A stretch of 64,000 bases of DNA from contig NZ_BQHJ01000008.1 in NCBI RefSeq assembly GCF_021603645.1, positions 186,001-250,000 on the forward strand, in the 5' to 3' direction. Positions 9,983 through 17,153 of this stretch are shown one piece after another. Every line of letters starts with the position of its first letter. Positions within the stretch are counted from its first letter, which is position 1. Position numbers and translations under genes: made by a program. A model generated the notes under the pieces. That model had not been told where the DNA came from. It saw nothing but the letters and a program-made list of their open reading frames with translations, and searched no databases. The DNA comes from Pseudomonas pseudonitroreducens. Lineage in GTDB: Bacteria > Pseudomonadota > Gammaproteobacteria > Pseudomonadales > Pseudomonadaceae.

Positions 9983-10005
9983 AATCCCGGCACCAGGCCG
10001 GGATT
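9983..10005 (-). terminator. rho-independent terminator after the 10095-10997 lipoprotein gene
   Basis: A perfect 9-bp stem (AATCCCGGC / GCCGGGATT, loop ACCAG) is followed by TTTT on the minus strand, 90 bp after the lipoprotein stop. It insulates the lipoprotein gene from the adhesin gene. Confidence 0.8.
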
Positions 10006-10094
10006 ATTAATTTCGTAATTCCAATTCCTATCCTGCAGGAAAGAAATTTACGGAATTTAAAAGAAACCTTGTAACTCTCCTGGAGATCGAAGAC

Positions 10095-10997
10095 TCACGG
10101 ACTCTTGGCGGTCAGAAGTTTGCTGACATCTGCGGGAAAATACGCAACCTTCAATCGGTACGCCTCTCCCAGAAGATGCCCTTTGCCATACCAGATCAGC
10201 CCGTTCTGGGTAAGGATCAAACCGTTATCAACGGAATAGTTGAAACGCGTACCGACATTGTTGCTGAACACCAGGTGACTTCCATCCATCTGTACTATCT
10301 GATAGCTGGCATTCGACGGAGGCATCTGCAGGCGAACACGCTCTAGGTAGGTTGGTGCCAAACGAATAAATAGGTCCCTGGCTTTGTTCCGGTACTCCTG
10401 TACGGTCAGGCCCGGCGTTCGCTGCAACTGCTCCGCAATCAGCGAGAAGACATCAGCGTCGGCTCGCGCCCTGGCCACACGAAGCGGCAATGTTTGGGAA
10501 AAACGTACCGCATCGATTTCGGGCGCAGCGGCCTTGTCGTGTTCCTCAGTCGACTTGTCGTCGCGCTTGCGCCCTTCCGGTTTCGTCGTCGCGGCAACAG
10601 GCTTGGCAAACTCCCGAATGTCGACCGGGCGCAGCACTTCGGTCGCCTGGTACGCAGCACAGGCAACGGTCTGGCCTGCGCGGTTGCCATTGACCAACAG
10701 CCCAACGGCATCCTGGCCATCCAGCGGAAGACGGGATGGTTCGATGTTCATCCTTCTCAATTGCTCGTTCACCTGTGCCTGGGAGGTCTGCCCCGAGGCC
10801 AGCGCACAGATCTGCTCACTCAACACACTATTGCGCTGCCCATTGAAGGTCGGCGCCATGGTGATAATCGCATCCTGAATGATCGGCAATGTCGGCACGC
10901 TGAGCCAGTTCGCGGGACTGTGTGCCTTGTTTACCTGATCGCACCCCATCAGTGCGCCACCGATGAAGAGAGAGACTACGACTATCTTGAAGTTCAT
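10095..10997 (-). CDS. putative adhesin-locus lipoprotein, paralogue of the 4057-4953 gene
   Basis: This is a 300-aa predicted lipoprotein with lipobox LMGC (Cys19). It shares with the 4057-4953 product the NWL-x-x-P-x-LPI-x-Q start, a conserved IC-x-LA-x-G block, LLVNGN..GQT..ACAAY, RLAPTYLERV and the terminal WYGKGHLLGE followed by KVAYF. It differs by a charged, Lys/Asp/Glu-rich insert around residues 145-165 (GRKRDDKSTEEHDKAA). The family is unknown to me. It is upstream of the first adhesin gene on the same strand but is closed by its own terminator at 9983-10005, so it is probably a separate transcript. A periplasmic accessory role for the adhesins is inference from the duplicated placement. 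Confidence 0.8.
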   Translation of the reverse strand: MNFKIVVVSLFIGGALMGCDQVNKAHSPANWLSVPTLPIIQDAIITMAPTFNGQRNSVLSEQICALASGQTSQAQVNEQLRRMNIEPSRLPLDGQDAVGLLVNGNRAGQTVACAAYQATEVLRPVDIREFAKPVAATTKPEGRKRDDKSTEEHDKAAAPEIDAVRFSQTLPLRVARARADADVFSLIAEQLQRTPGLTVQEYRNKARDLFIRLAPTYLERVRLQMPPSNASYQIVQMDGSHLVFSNNVGTRFNYSVDNGLILTQNGLIWYGKGHLLGEAYRLKVAYFPADVSKLLTAKSP

Positions 10998-11292
10998 TCT
11001 TGGGCCTTTTCGCCGAATTGAGTGGATCGTCCGACGCGTCTGAACGACTGACCGCCGAGGGAGACCAATTCTAGAAAGCTATCGCGATGGTGGCGGTGTT
11101 CCAGCCCTGAATACCCCGTCAGAAATCTCCAATACTTGAGCCGACTGTTTCCGACCTAGCAGCGAATTGAGGACACGGCTGGATCAAGTACCGTCAATCG
11201 AATCAAGGAGTGACTGGTCCGCTGATCCCCGACAGCCCGTGGAGCGATCAGCATCGCTGACGAAGTAGTCCACAACCTGAAATTGCGACATG
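10998..11292. other. intergenic region upstream of the 10095-10997 gene
   Basis: Roughly 300 bp with no supported gene. It must hold the promoter of the minus-strand lipoprotein gene, but no convincing -35/-10 pair stands out. I see nothing else in it. Confidence 0.4.
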
Positions 11293-11320
11293 AAAAAGGG
11301 AGCCCATCGGCTCCCTTTTT
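11293..11320. terminator. bidirectional rho-independent terminator
   Basis: A 12-bp stem AAAAAGGGAGCC / GGCTCCCTTTTT with loop CATC gives T-runs in both directions. It lies 16 bp beyond the stop of the cupin remnant, so it is probably the old terminator of that gene. Confidence 0.85.
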
Positions 11321-11335
11321 TCTCCCCATGCAGGC

Positions 11336-11430
11336 TCAGGCGAAGACGAAATACTTGCGCACCGTCTCCACCACTTCCCAGGTGCCCTTCATGCCCGGTT
11401 CGATGACGAATACATCGCCGTCATTTTTCA
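11336..11430 (-). pseudogene. 3' remnant of a Cupin_3 (DUF861) family gene
   Basis: Only the last ~30 codons remain: GDVFVIEPGMKGTWEVVETV and RKYFVFA before the stop. This is the typical C-terminal strand of DUF861 cupins (ethanolamine-utilisation/ureidoglycine-type fold), in which the GDxFVIPxGxxGxWE motif closes the barrel. Upstream, the frame runs into unrelated, hairpin-rich sequence with no cupin homology and no good start, so the 5' part has been lost or displaced. The break near 11430 probably marks one end of an inserted segment. A complete gene would be ~110-120 codons. Confidence 0.65.
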
Positions 11431-11437
11431 CGATGAA

Positions 11438-11699
11438 TTGAAATCTTTTCATTTCAAAGTGAAACGAATGCACCGAGACGGTGCAGAGCCGCCGTCCTGG
11501 GGAGGACGACGGCTCGGCCACCTCAGGGTGGCCTGATGTACGGGCAAGACCATTGAGCCCTAGCGACTTAGGGTGCTGGAGTGACTAGAAAATTGGGGCG
11601 ACGCAGGGACGCGTCAGCTATCTGATAGATAGCTGAAATAGGAAGGGAGAAATACAAGGCCCCTGTACACAACCGCTGTTACGGTTGCCTGGGGGCCTT
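11438..11699. other. array of consecutive hairpins, candidate structured RNA or island end
   Basis: About 260 bp between the cupin remnant and the PHP-ATPase stop contain successive inverted repeats: TTGAAAT/ATTTCAA (11438-11457); TGCACCG/CGGTGCA (11469-11485); a 13-bp stem with one mismatch and GGGG loop (11486-11515); GGCCACC/GGTGGCC (11516-11533); CCCTA/TAGGG (11558-11573); a 10-bp perfect stem around loop GAT (11614-11636); and a nested hairpin AAGGCCCC/GGGGCCTT enclosing AACCG/CGGTT (11656-11699). The last may terminate the ATPase gene. No protein-coding potential is apparent. The identity of the element is unknown. Confidence 0.6.
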
Positions 11700-11702
11700 A
11701 CC

Positions 11703-14522
11703 TTAGAAGTGGTACTTATCAAATCGGCGCTTAAAGGCTTCTGCAGATCCCTCCATGATATCCAGCACCGCCATAGCCGTATCAGAGCGATCTAGCCCGC
11801 CTGCCGCTAGCTTGACACCTCGGCCCTTCGCCACCTCAAGGGCGTAAACAAGGTCAGTGTCTGCATTCACAGGGAGATTCGCGTTATGCGTAGCCAGGAT
11901 CAGCTGACGCTGGTTCTTAACCTTGCGCAGTAACGGCACCAGCTCTCGGTAAATGAAGTTGGAATCCAACTCGTCTTCCGGCTGGTCAATGACAATTGGC
12001 CCCTCCCCCTTTGCCAAGAGCAGATTCAGCACAGCTGTGTTGCGCTGTCCTTCCGATAACTCTTGGCTCTGTACATTACCGACCAATGTCCCGTCAGCCC
12101 GGAACAACTCGATGTCGACACGCTCCTCGACTCGGGTCAGGCGCGCAATACGCCACGAGTCAACGCGCTCAGAGAAGACGTCTTTCAGCTCCTGTCTGTA
12201 CTCCAGCAGCGCTTGCGGCAGGCCACGTCGCTCCGCGATCACCTCTCGGATGTGCAGCCACGGAGAATCCGCCTCCGGTTGAATCTCCTGCTGATACTGC
12301 AAGAAATTTTCGAACAGTTTCTTGCCAATATGCTCCCATGCCCGGCCCAAGCGACTACGGCCATCTGGAGCCATTTGATCCCATGCCTGAAGAAAACCTG
12401 CGGTGTCCGCCATCTGCTGTATGAACACGCGAATTGAGCCTCCTGCCCTTTCGCTAATTTCAGCTGCCGTTCTCTGCCGAAGAGCGCACTGTCGTCTCCA
12501 CAGCGTGTTCATATCAACTAGCGCGTTGTTTAATCGCTCACGTTGTGGATCAAGGACATTGAGGCGCTCCTCCTTCTCCTGCAGCAACTGCAACTTGGCC
12601 TGACGTGATTTGTCAATCTCCTGCAATCTCGCAACATCCTGAGGCTGCAACCCTCGCTCACGGCAAGCCAGCAGAAATGCATCCTTGGTGCCCTCCAACT
12701 CCCGGGAAACATGATCCCAACCATCTCCATGTGCGAAGAGCTCAACTGAATCATTCCGCAACTGAGCTGCCAAGTTGGTTGCTTGCTCTTGATACGTTTC
12801 TCGCAGTTTGGCGGCTCTCAGAGTCAGCTCATTGAACCACTCTGAGCGTGGCCAGATCGTCACCTGCCCCTCGTTAAGTTGACCTCGAGACGACATATCC
12901 TCAGCCAACAAAGCAAATCGATTGATATCCTCATTAATCTGAGTACGAACCTGCTCGAAGTAACGCCGGGCTGCTTCCGCCCTCTGATACTGCTGTGCTT
13001 CCTCTTGAACCTCTCGACGGGCCTGCCATTGTCGATTGAGTTCCTGGATCTCCTGCTTGAGTACCTTAACCTCCTCGCTCAAGGCGCTCAGTTGATCCAT
13101 TGCCGCGAAAAGCTGCTGGATTTCCGCTCGCAACGTATCCTCTTGGCCTTTCAACCCTTGGAGCTCTGCAGAGCAAGCTTCATCGATCATCGCTAACAGA
13201 CTGCCGCCACTATGGACGTCTGTCAGCTCGCTGAGTTGCTGTTGGCTATAGAACTGCACTGGAAGCTGCCTAAGGAAGACCTCGAGGTCATGAGCTTCGC
13301 CCTGGATTAAGGCACGGCTGTCCTGTGGCTTGAGCGAAATAACATCCACTTGACCAGGAAGGCTCTCCCAACCGACCTGGATCTCCGCATTCTCAGTAAA
13401 GGTCGCCTTGACCCGCTCGAACTTCGCACGGGTAGAGTCAGAAATCGCGTCGCCTTGATCGCGACCAAATGCGAATCGCAATAGCTCTAGTGCGGTAGAC
13501 TTTCCTGTCCCTCGCCCTCCAATCAAAGTATTGAGGTTCGGCGAAAAATGGATCTCTTGATCGGCAAGAAATTTGAGACCTCTGCACTTAAGGAAAACAA
13601 TCCTCGGATGGGACTGCTCGTCAGAAGGTCGTGCTGTCTGTAGCCGCAGCCTGGACTTACCATCGAGAAAAGCCTGGCGAAGCGAGCTGATCGAGGGCTT
13701 CGAGGATTTCACCCAAGTATAACGGTAGCCCAGCGAATTCTGGCCGGGACGCCCTTCCGCGTCGACCTTCAGTGATTTCGCATCAGAGGATTGTACGTAA
13801 GCGGGCTGCCTCCCGGTGCGCGACCAGTCTTTATTGCGCCCCTCCAAGATCGAACGATATCGCTCAGACATTGGATAGCCCGTAAGCTCGATAGCCAGAA
13901 GCCCAGGTAGCTTGTATTCATCAATATTGCGGGGCGCCGACAACAGCCCGTCCTGCTGGTCAGCATGGGCCGCAATCACAATACCGCCGTGCTCCTTCTG
14001 CACCGTTTCCAGCAACGTTTTGAGACTGACCGTCTCATCACCACGACGCAATGCTGAGGGCATGCCAGCACGGAACCGCTGATTTTCTGCCAACCCAAAT
14101 TTGATGAGAATCATGTTGACGCGCCGTAGATGGCTTACCTTCGTGGCCGGCTCAAACAGGCACAGAACGTGGTAGCCAATGTCCACCTCAAAACCCGGCA
14201 GGATATAAAGAGGTGGACGCCCCAGCTCTCGTGCAACGGTCGTGTTTTGCTCAATTAGGTGGGTGAGGAACCAGTCACGGGGCTCCGTCTTCTCAGAAAA
14301 GTTGTGATCCGTTATACCAATGACTTCCAGTTCTAACTTGTGGCACCGATACAGAAAGCGCTTGGCCTTCTCCTGGATATCGTCCTCGCTCGGTATTCCG
14401 TCTTGCATCGGGCGGCGCGGGCTTAATAGGCGTAGATCGTCGTCAGCCCAATGCCTATTGTCCTCTGGAGTTTGAACCTGAAAGTCCGTTTTGAACCAGC
14501 GCATCCCCTGGTATTCGCTCAT
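11703..14522 (-). CDS. PHP-domain plus SMC-like ABC ATPase (TrlF-type architecture)
   Basis: This is a 939-aa protein. Residues ~10-290 resemble a PHP phosphoesterase: GITDHN (69-74), PGFEVDIGYH (~109-118), VIAAHADQQDG (~182-192) and SSDAKS (~245-250). The usual first HxH motif reads DFQVQT (13-18), so part of the metal site is altered. An SMC/Rad50-like ATPase follows: Walker A GGRGTGKST (~335-343), a long coiled-coil rich middle (~440-740), signature LSEGQ (~822), Walker B PIVIDQPED (~842) and H-loop ATHN (~877). The start at 14522 has GGAG 8 bases upstream. Large PHP-SMC ATPases of this kind occur in mobile regions and are suspected defence or DNA-transaction proteins. It stands alone here, between a truncated cupin and an IS, and its base composition is less GC-rich than the flanks. 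The function is not established. Confidence 0.8.
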   Translation of the reverse strand: MSEYQGMRWFKTDFQVQTPEDNRHWADDDLRLLSPRRPMQDGIPSEDDIQEKAKRFLYRCHKLELEVIGITDHNFSEKTEPRDWFLTHLIEQNTTVARELGRPPLYILPGFEVDIGYHVLCLFEPATKVSHLRRVNMILIKFGLAENQRFRAGMPSALRRGDETVSLKTLLETVQKEHGGIVIAAHADQQDGLLSAPRNIDEYKLPGLLAIELTGYPMSERYRSILEGRNKDWSRTGRQPAYVQSSDAKSLKVDAEGRPGQNSLGYRYTWVKSSKPSISSLRQAFLDGKSRLRLQTARPSDEQSHPRIVFLKCRGLKFLADQEIHFSPNLNTLIGGRGTGKSTALELLRFAFGRDQGDAISDSTRAKFERVKATFTENAEIQVGWESLPGQVDVISLKPQDSRALIQGEAHDLEVFLRQLPVQFYSQQQLSELTDVHSGGSLLAMIDEACSAELQGLKGQEDTLRAEIQQLFAAMDQLSALSEEVKVLKQEIQELNRQWQARREVQEEAQQYQRAEAARRYFEQVRTQINEDINRFALLAEDMSSRGQLNEGQVTIWPRSEWFNELTLRAAKLRETYQEQATNLAAQLRNDSVELFAHGDGWDHVSRELEGTKDAFLLACRERGLQPQDVARLQEIDKSRQAKLQLLQEKEERLNVLDPQRERLNNALVDMNTLWRRQCALRQRTAAEISERAGGSIRVFIQQMADTAGFLQAWDQMAPDGRSRLGRAWEHIGKKLFENFLQYQQEIQPEADSPWLHIREVIAERRGLPQALLEYRQELKDVFSERVDSWRIARLTRVEERVDIELFRADGTLVGNVQSQELSEGQRNTAVLNLLLAKGEGPIVIDQPEDELDSNFIYRELVPLLRKVKNQRQLILATHNANLPVNADTDLVYALEVAKGRGVKLAAGGLDRSDTAMAVLDIMEGSAEAFKRRFDKYHF

Positions 14523-14906
14523 CCCTGTCTCCTGTGCCCCAACAGCGTTGATCATTCAGATCTTCACTAACTCTATATCAGATCGCCGAGACCTTTTGCT
14601 GGGCGAGGATCTTGCAAAGGACAATCCAAATACCGGTCTCAGGATTGCCACTGGTCGAAGTGAGACTGCGGTAACTCGCGCTCACGTGACAGAAGCGACT
14701 GCTGGCTCTAGCTGTCGCAGGGAAATTTGGCCGTTGCTCACCGCCCTTCTGTTCAGGCAACCGAGTCAGTGCACAGCCCTGTGAGAGCCCACCATTCGTC
14801 ACCTGAACTACATTTCCCCCGGGCTCATGGGTTGCCACAAACTGCATTCAGATTCGCCTCTAATCCCCCAGCGAATGCTCTCCTGAGGGCTGACGTCCGC
14901 TATGGG
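14523..14906. other. intergenic region upstream of the PHP-ATPase
   Basis: About 380 bp without a supported gene. It must hold the ATPase promoter (minus strand). From ~14870 it contains the left part of the intergenic repeat described below, which is interrupted by the IS at 14907. Confidence 0.45.
14870..14906. repeat. intergenic repeat, left half (interrupted by IS)
   Basis: This segment contains GCGAATGCTC and TGACGTCCGCTATGGG. It continues after the IS with TCGGTAGCTGCC at 16574. The same words recur near 26.0 and 26.6 kb. Confidence 0.65.
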
Positions 14907-14928
14907 TCCAGGCTGTGTGAAAACGTCG
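14907..14928 (+). repeat. IS left terminal inverted repeat
   Basis: This 22-bp sequence is the exact reverse complement of 16552-16573. It has core GGCTGTGTGAAAACGTCG. Confidence 0.93.
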
Positions 14929-14970
14929 TCCTCGCCTAGAGTTGCTGGAGCAACCTCAGCGGGGCGGCGT

Positions 14971-16407
14971 ATGAAGCGATTCATCGAAGAGACGAGCCGG
15001 GCACAAGTCAGCTTGCTTCCCGAATGCCTGGATGACTTCGTCGCCGAAGACAACCCGATCCGCGTGGTCGAAGCCTTCGTCGAGCAACTCGATCTGGTGG
15101 CCCTGGAGTTCGATGGGGTCACTCCTGCCGTAACTGGGCGACCGTCCTATCACCCCGCCGTACTGCTGAAGATCTACATCTACGGTTACCTCAACCGCAT
15201 TCAATCCAGCCGTCGCCTGGAGCGCGAATGCCAGCGCAACCTCGAACTGATGTGGCTGACTGGGCGACTGGCTCCGGACTTCAAAACCATTGCCGACTTC
15301 CGGCGCGACAACGGCAAAGCCATTCGCAATGTCTGCCGGCAGTTCGTCGTGCTGTGTCGCCAACTCGATTTGTTCTCCCAGTCGCTCGTGGCCATCGACG
15401 GCAGCAAGTTCAAAGCGGTCAACAACCGTGATCGCAACTTCACCCACGGCAAGTTGCGCGCCCGGATGGAGCAGATTGAAAAAAGCATCGACCGCTACCT
15501 AGCAGCGATGGACACCGCCGACCGAACTCAATCCGATGTCGACGAAGCCAAGGCCAGTCGCCTCCAGGACAAAATCGAGAAACTCCGCCAGCAGATGCAG
15601 GCGCTCAAGGAGATGGAGCAGCAGCTACGTGAAGCACCGGATGGGCAAGTCTCGCTCACCGATCCGGATGCACGCTCCATGGCTACCAGCGGCAAAGGCA
15701 CCGGCGTAGTCGGCTACAACGTGCAGACTGCGGTCGATACCCGGCACCACCTGATCGTTGCGCACGAAGTCACCAACGTCGGCCATGACCGTGCGGCGCT
15801 CGCCTCGATGGCCGAGCAGGCTCGAGAGGCCACCGGGTCTGAAAGACTTAGTGTTGTTGCCGATCGAGGCTACTTCAGCGGGGTGGAAATCCTCGCGTGC
15901 GATCAGGCGGGCATTACTCCCTTCGTGCCCAAGCCGATGACCTCCAGCAGCAAGGCTGAAGGGCGTTTTGGTAAACAGGACTTCGTCTACATAGCCGCTG
16001 ATGATGAGTACCAATGTCCTGCTGGGCAGCGTGCAATCAAGCGCTTCTCGACGGTGGAAGATGGCCTCGAGTTGGATGCTTACTGGAGTTCTGCCTGCCC
16101 GAGCTGCCCGATACGCAGCAGCTGCACCACGAGCAGTTATCGCCGACTCAAACGCTGGCGGCATGAGGTGGTGCTGGAGGCCATGCAGCAGCGGCTGGAT
16201 CGCGAACCAGAGATGATGAGCGTGCGCCGCCAGACCGTGGAGCACCCGTTTGGCACACTCAAACATTGGATGGGCGCGACGCACTTCCTGACCCGAACAC
16301 TCCCCCGAGTCAGCACGGAAATGAGCCTGCATGTGCTGGCCTACAACCTCAAGCGGCTGATGAGCATCTTTGGCGTCACCAGTGCAATGGAGGCAATGCG
16401 GGCCTGA
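14971..16407 (+). CDS. IS1182-family transposase
   Basis: This 478-aa transposase begins MKRFIEETSRAQVSLLPECL, which matches the usual start of IS1182-type proteins. The N-terminal helix-rich domain (~1-120: GRPSYHPAVLLKIYIYGYL, FKTIADFRRDN) is followed by a DDE-type catalytic domain: VAIDGSKFKAVN (first Asp), VVADRGYFSG (second Asp) and the C-terminal RRQTVEHPFGTLKHWMG (Glu), with a CPAGQ...CPSCPIRSSCT zinc-ribbon-like insert between. Length is full for the family and no frameshift is seen, so it is likely active. An upstream in-frame ATG (14902) would start outside the IS, so 14971 is preferred. Confidence 0.95.
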   Translation: MKRFIEETSRAQVSLLPECLDDFVAEDNPIRVVEAFVEQLDLVALEFDGVTPAVTGRPSYHPAVLLKIYIYGYLNRIQSSRRLERECQRNLELMWLTGRLAPDFKTIADFRRDNGKAIRNVCRQFVVLCRQLDLFSQSLVAIDGSKFKAVNNRDRNFTHGKLRARMEQIEKSIDRYLAAMDTADRTQSDVDEAKASRLQDKIEKLRQQMQALKEMEQQLREAPDGQVSLTDPDARSMATSGKGTGVVGYNVQTAVDTRHHLIVAHEVTNVGHDRAALASMAEQAREATGSERLSVVADRGYFSGVEILACDQAGITPFVPKPMTSSSKAEGRFGKQDFVYIAADDEYQCPAGQRAIKRFSTVEDGLELDAYWSSACPSCPIRSSCTTSSYRRLKRWRHEVVLEAMQQRLDREPEMMSVRRQTVEHPFGTLKHWMGATHFLTRTLPRVSTEMSLHVLAYNLKRLMSIFGVTSAMEAMRA

Positions 16408-16551
16408 GGCCGGCCATTTTCCGGCGTCTCTCCACCACAAACCGCTGCAGATCGCCTCAGCAGGTACTGGCAGCGGCTAACAGCCTGTGGTCGATCCAGT
16501 CGCACGCTCCTTCGGGGCCCAATTCCAAATGCGGTTCTGATGTAAGTACTT

Positions 16552-16573
16552 CGACGTTTTCACACAGCCTGGA
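16552..16573 (-). repeat. IS right terminal inverted repeat
   Basis: This 22-bp sequence begins CGACGTTTTCACACAGCC and is the exact reverse complement of 14907-14928. Confidence 0.93.
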
Positions 16574-16645
16574 TCGGTAGCTGCCTCTCCTCAGAGGCAG
16601 CAATCGGCCAGAAGCAGCCACTGAAACTGGCTCCCCGAAGCCATG
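16574..16645. repeat. intergenic repeat, right half
   Basis: This segment contains TCGGTAGCTGCC, a GAGGCAGC-type hairpin and AATCGGCCAGAAGC, and continues the repeat broken by the IS. The segment AATCGGCCAGAAGC recurs at ~26.65 kb. Confidence 0.65.
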
Positions 16646-16680
16646 AAGCGTTTCCGACAATTGGGCTGGACAATCGACCG

Positions 16681-17103
16681 CTATTGCTCCGAGGCGACAG
16701 ACTTGACCTCATCAAGACAGTCGGCCGGCAAGAACAAGAGGCTTTGGGCCTGCATGTCCTTGTCGAACAGCACTTTGTACTGGCAGATCAGGTCGTCTCG
16801 GCCTCCGCGACGAAAGCGCAGGATGTAGTCCCATTCATGCACGTCGAGCAGGCCTTCGTTGAAGTGCGGGGTACCGAGCAGTTCGTAGAGCTGCGCCTTG
16901 TTCATGCCTGCGTGCACCTTTCCTAGATTCTCCAGGTTTACGTAGCTGCCTTGCGGGCGGTAGGCGTCGCTGATCGGTGGAAATCTTGGGTTGGCACTGT
17001 GGCCTTGCTCGTCTACCGCACTGTAGCTGCCGCAGGCCGCCAGCAGCAGGGCGGCGCAACCGAGGGCGAAGAACCTGGCGATTCGGGATGTTTGAATGTT
17101 CAT
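16681..17103 (-). CDS. SmpA/OmlA-domain lipoprotein, shortened TpgA-like partner of second adhesin
   Basis: This is a 140-aa lipoprotein (lipobox LAAC, Cys24) whose whole mature part matches the SmpA/OmlA half of the TpgA-like protein at 5027-5848. Shared blocks include NLENLGK..AGM.K.Q...LLG.P.F.EG, EWDYI.(R/K)FR, CQYKVL(F/Y)D and PADC. It ends shortly after that domain and lacks the Pro-rich linker and the OmpA peptidoglycan-binding domain. The ATG at 17103 is preceded by GGAGGT at a good distance. It follows the second adhesin gene by 50 bp on the same strand. Either it is a TpgA that lost its OmpA domain by 3' deletion, or a distinct short form. The sequence past its stop is unique DNA leading into the repeat and IS. 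Confidence 0.85.
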   Translation of the reverse strand: MNIQTSRIARFFALGCAALLLAACGSYSAVDEQGHSANPRFPPISDAYRPQGSYVNLENLGKVHAGMNKAQLYELLGTPHFNEGLLDVHEWDYILRFRRGGRDDLICQYKVLFDKDMQAQSLLFLPADCLDEVKSVASEQ

Positions 17104-17121
17104 TTTGACCTCCGGGAGAAG

Positions 17122-17139
17122 GCCCGGCCGAAGCCGGGC
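17122..17139 (-). other. GC hairpin between second adhesin and its lipoprotein
   Basis: A 7-bp perfect stem GCCCGGC/GCCGGGC closes a TTCG (UUCG) tetraloop on the minus strand, with no T-run. It occupies the same position as the hairpin at 5876-5895. Confidence 0.6.
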
Positions 17140-17153
17140 TCGGATGGAAAGAC

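Larger units (their letters stand above)
14907..16573 (+). mobile_element. complete IS1182-family insertion sequence
   Basis: This 1667-bp element is bounded by 22-bp perfect terminal inverted repeats beginning TCCAGGCTGTGTG (14907-14928 and 16552-16573) and encodes one IS1182-type transposase. It is inserted in an intergenic repeat. Removing 14907-16573 restores GCTATGGG-TCGGTAGC, the exact uninterrupted form seen at ~26.04 and ~26.63 kb, so no target duplication is visible. Intact ends and an intact transposase suggest a recent insertion. Confidence 0.92.

Noticed and set aside
11614-11636. Copy of the catabolic operator near the PHP-ATPase
   Set aside because: It contains TCAGCTAT and its complement, but the arms are in the reverse order (arms point inward) and spacing differs from the regulon sites; it is better explained as a hairpin.
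11438-11699. Retron-type non-coding RNA
   Set aside because: No reverse transcriptase gene is nearby and no msr/msd-flanking a1/a2 repeat was found, so only a generic structured region is claimed.
14578-14847. 89-codon minus-strand frame upstream of the PHP-ATPase
   Set aside because: No Shine-Dalgarno, no recognised domain and mixed composition; probably chance.
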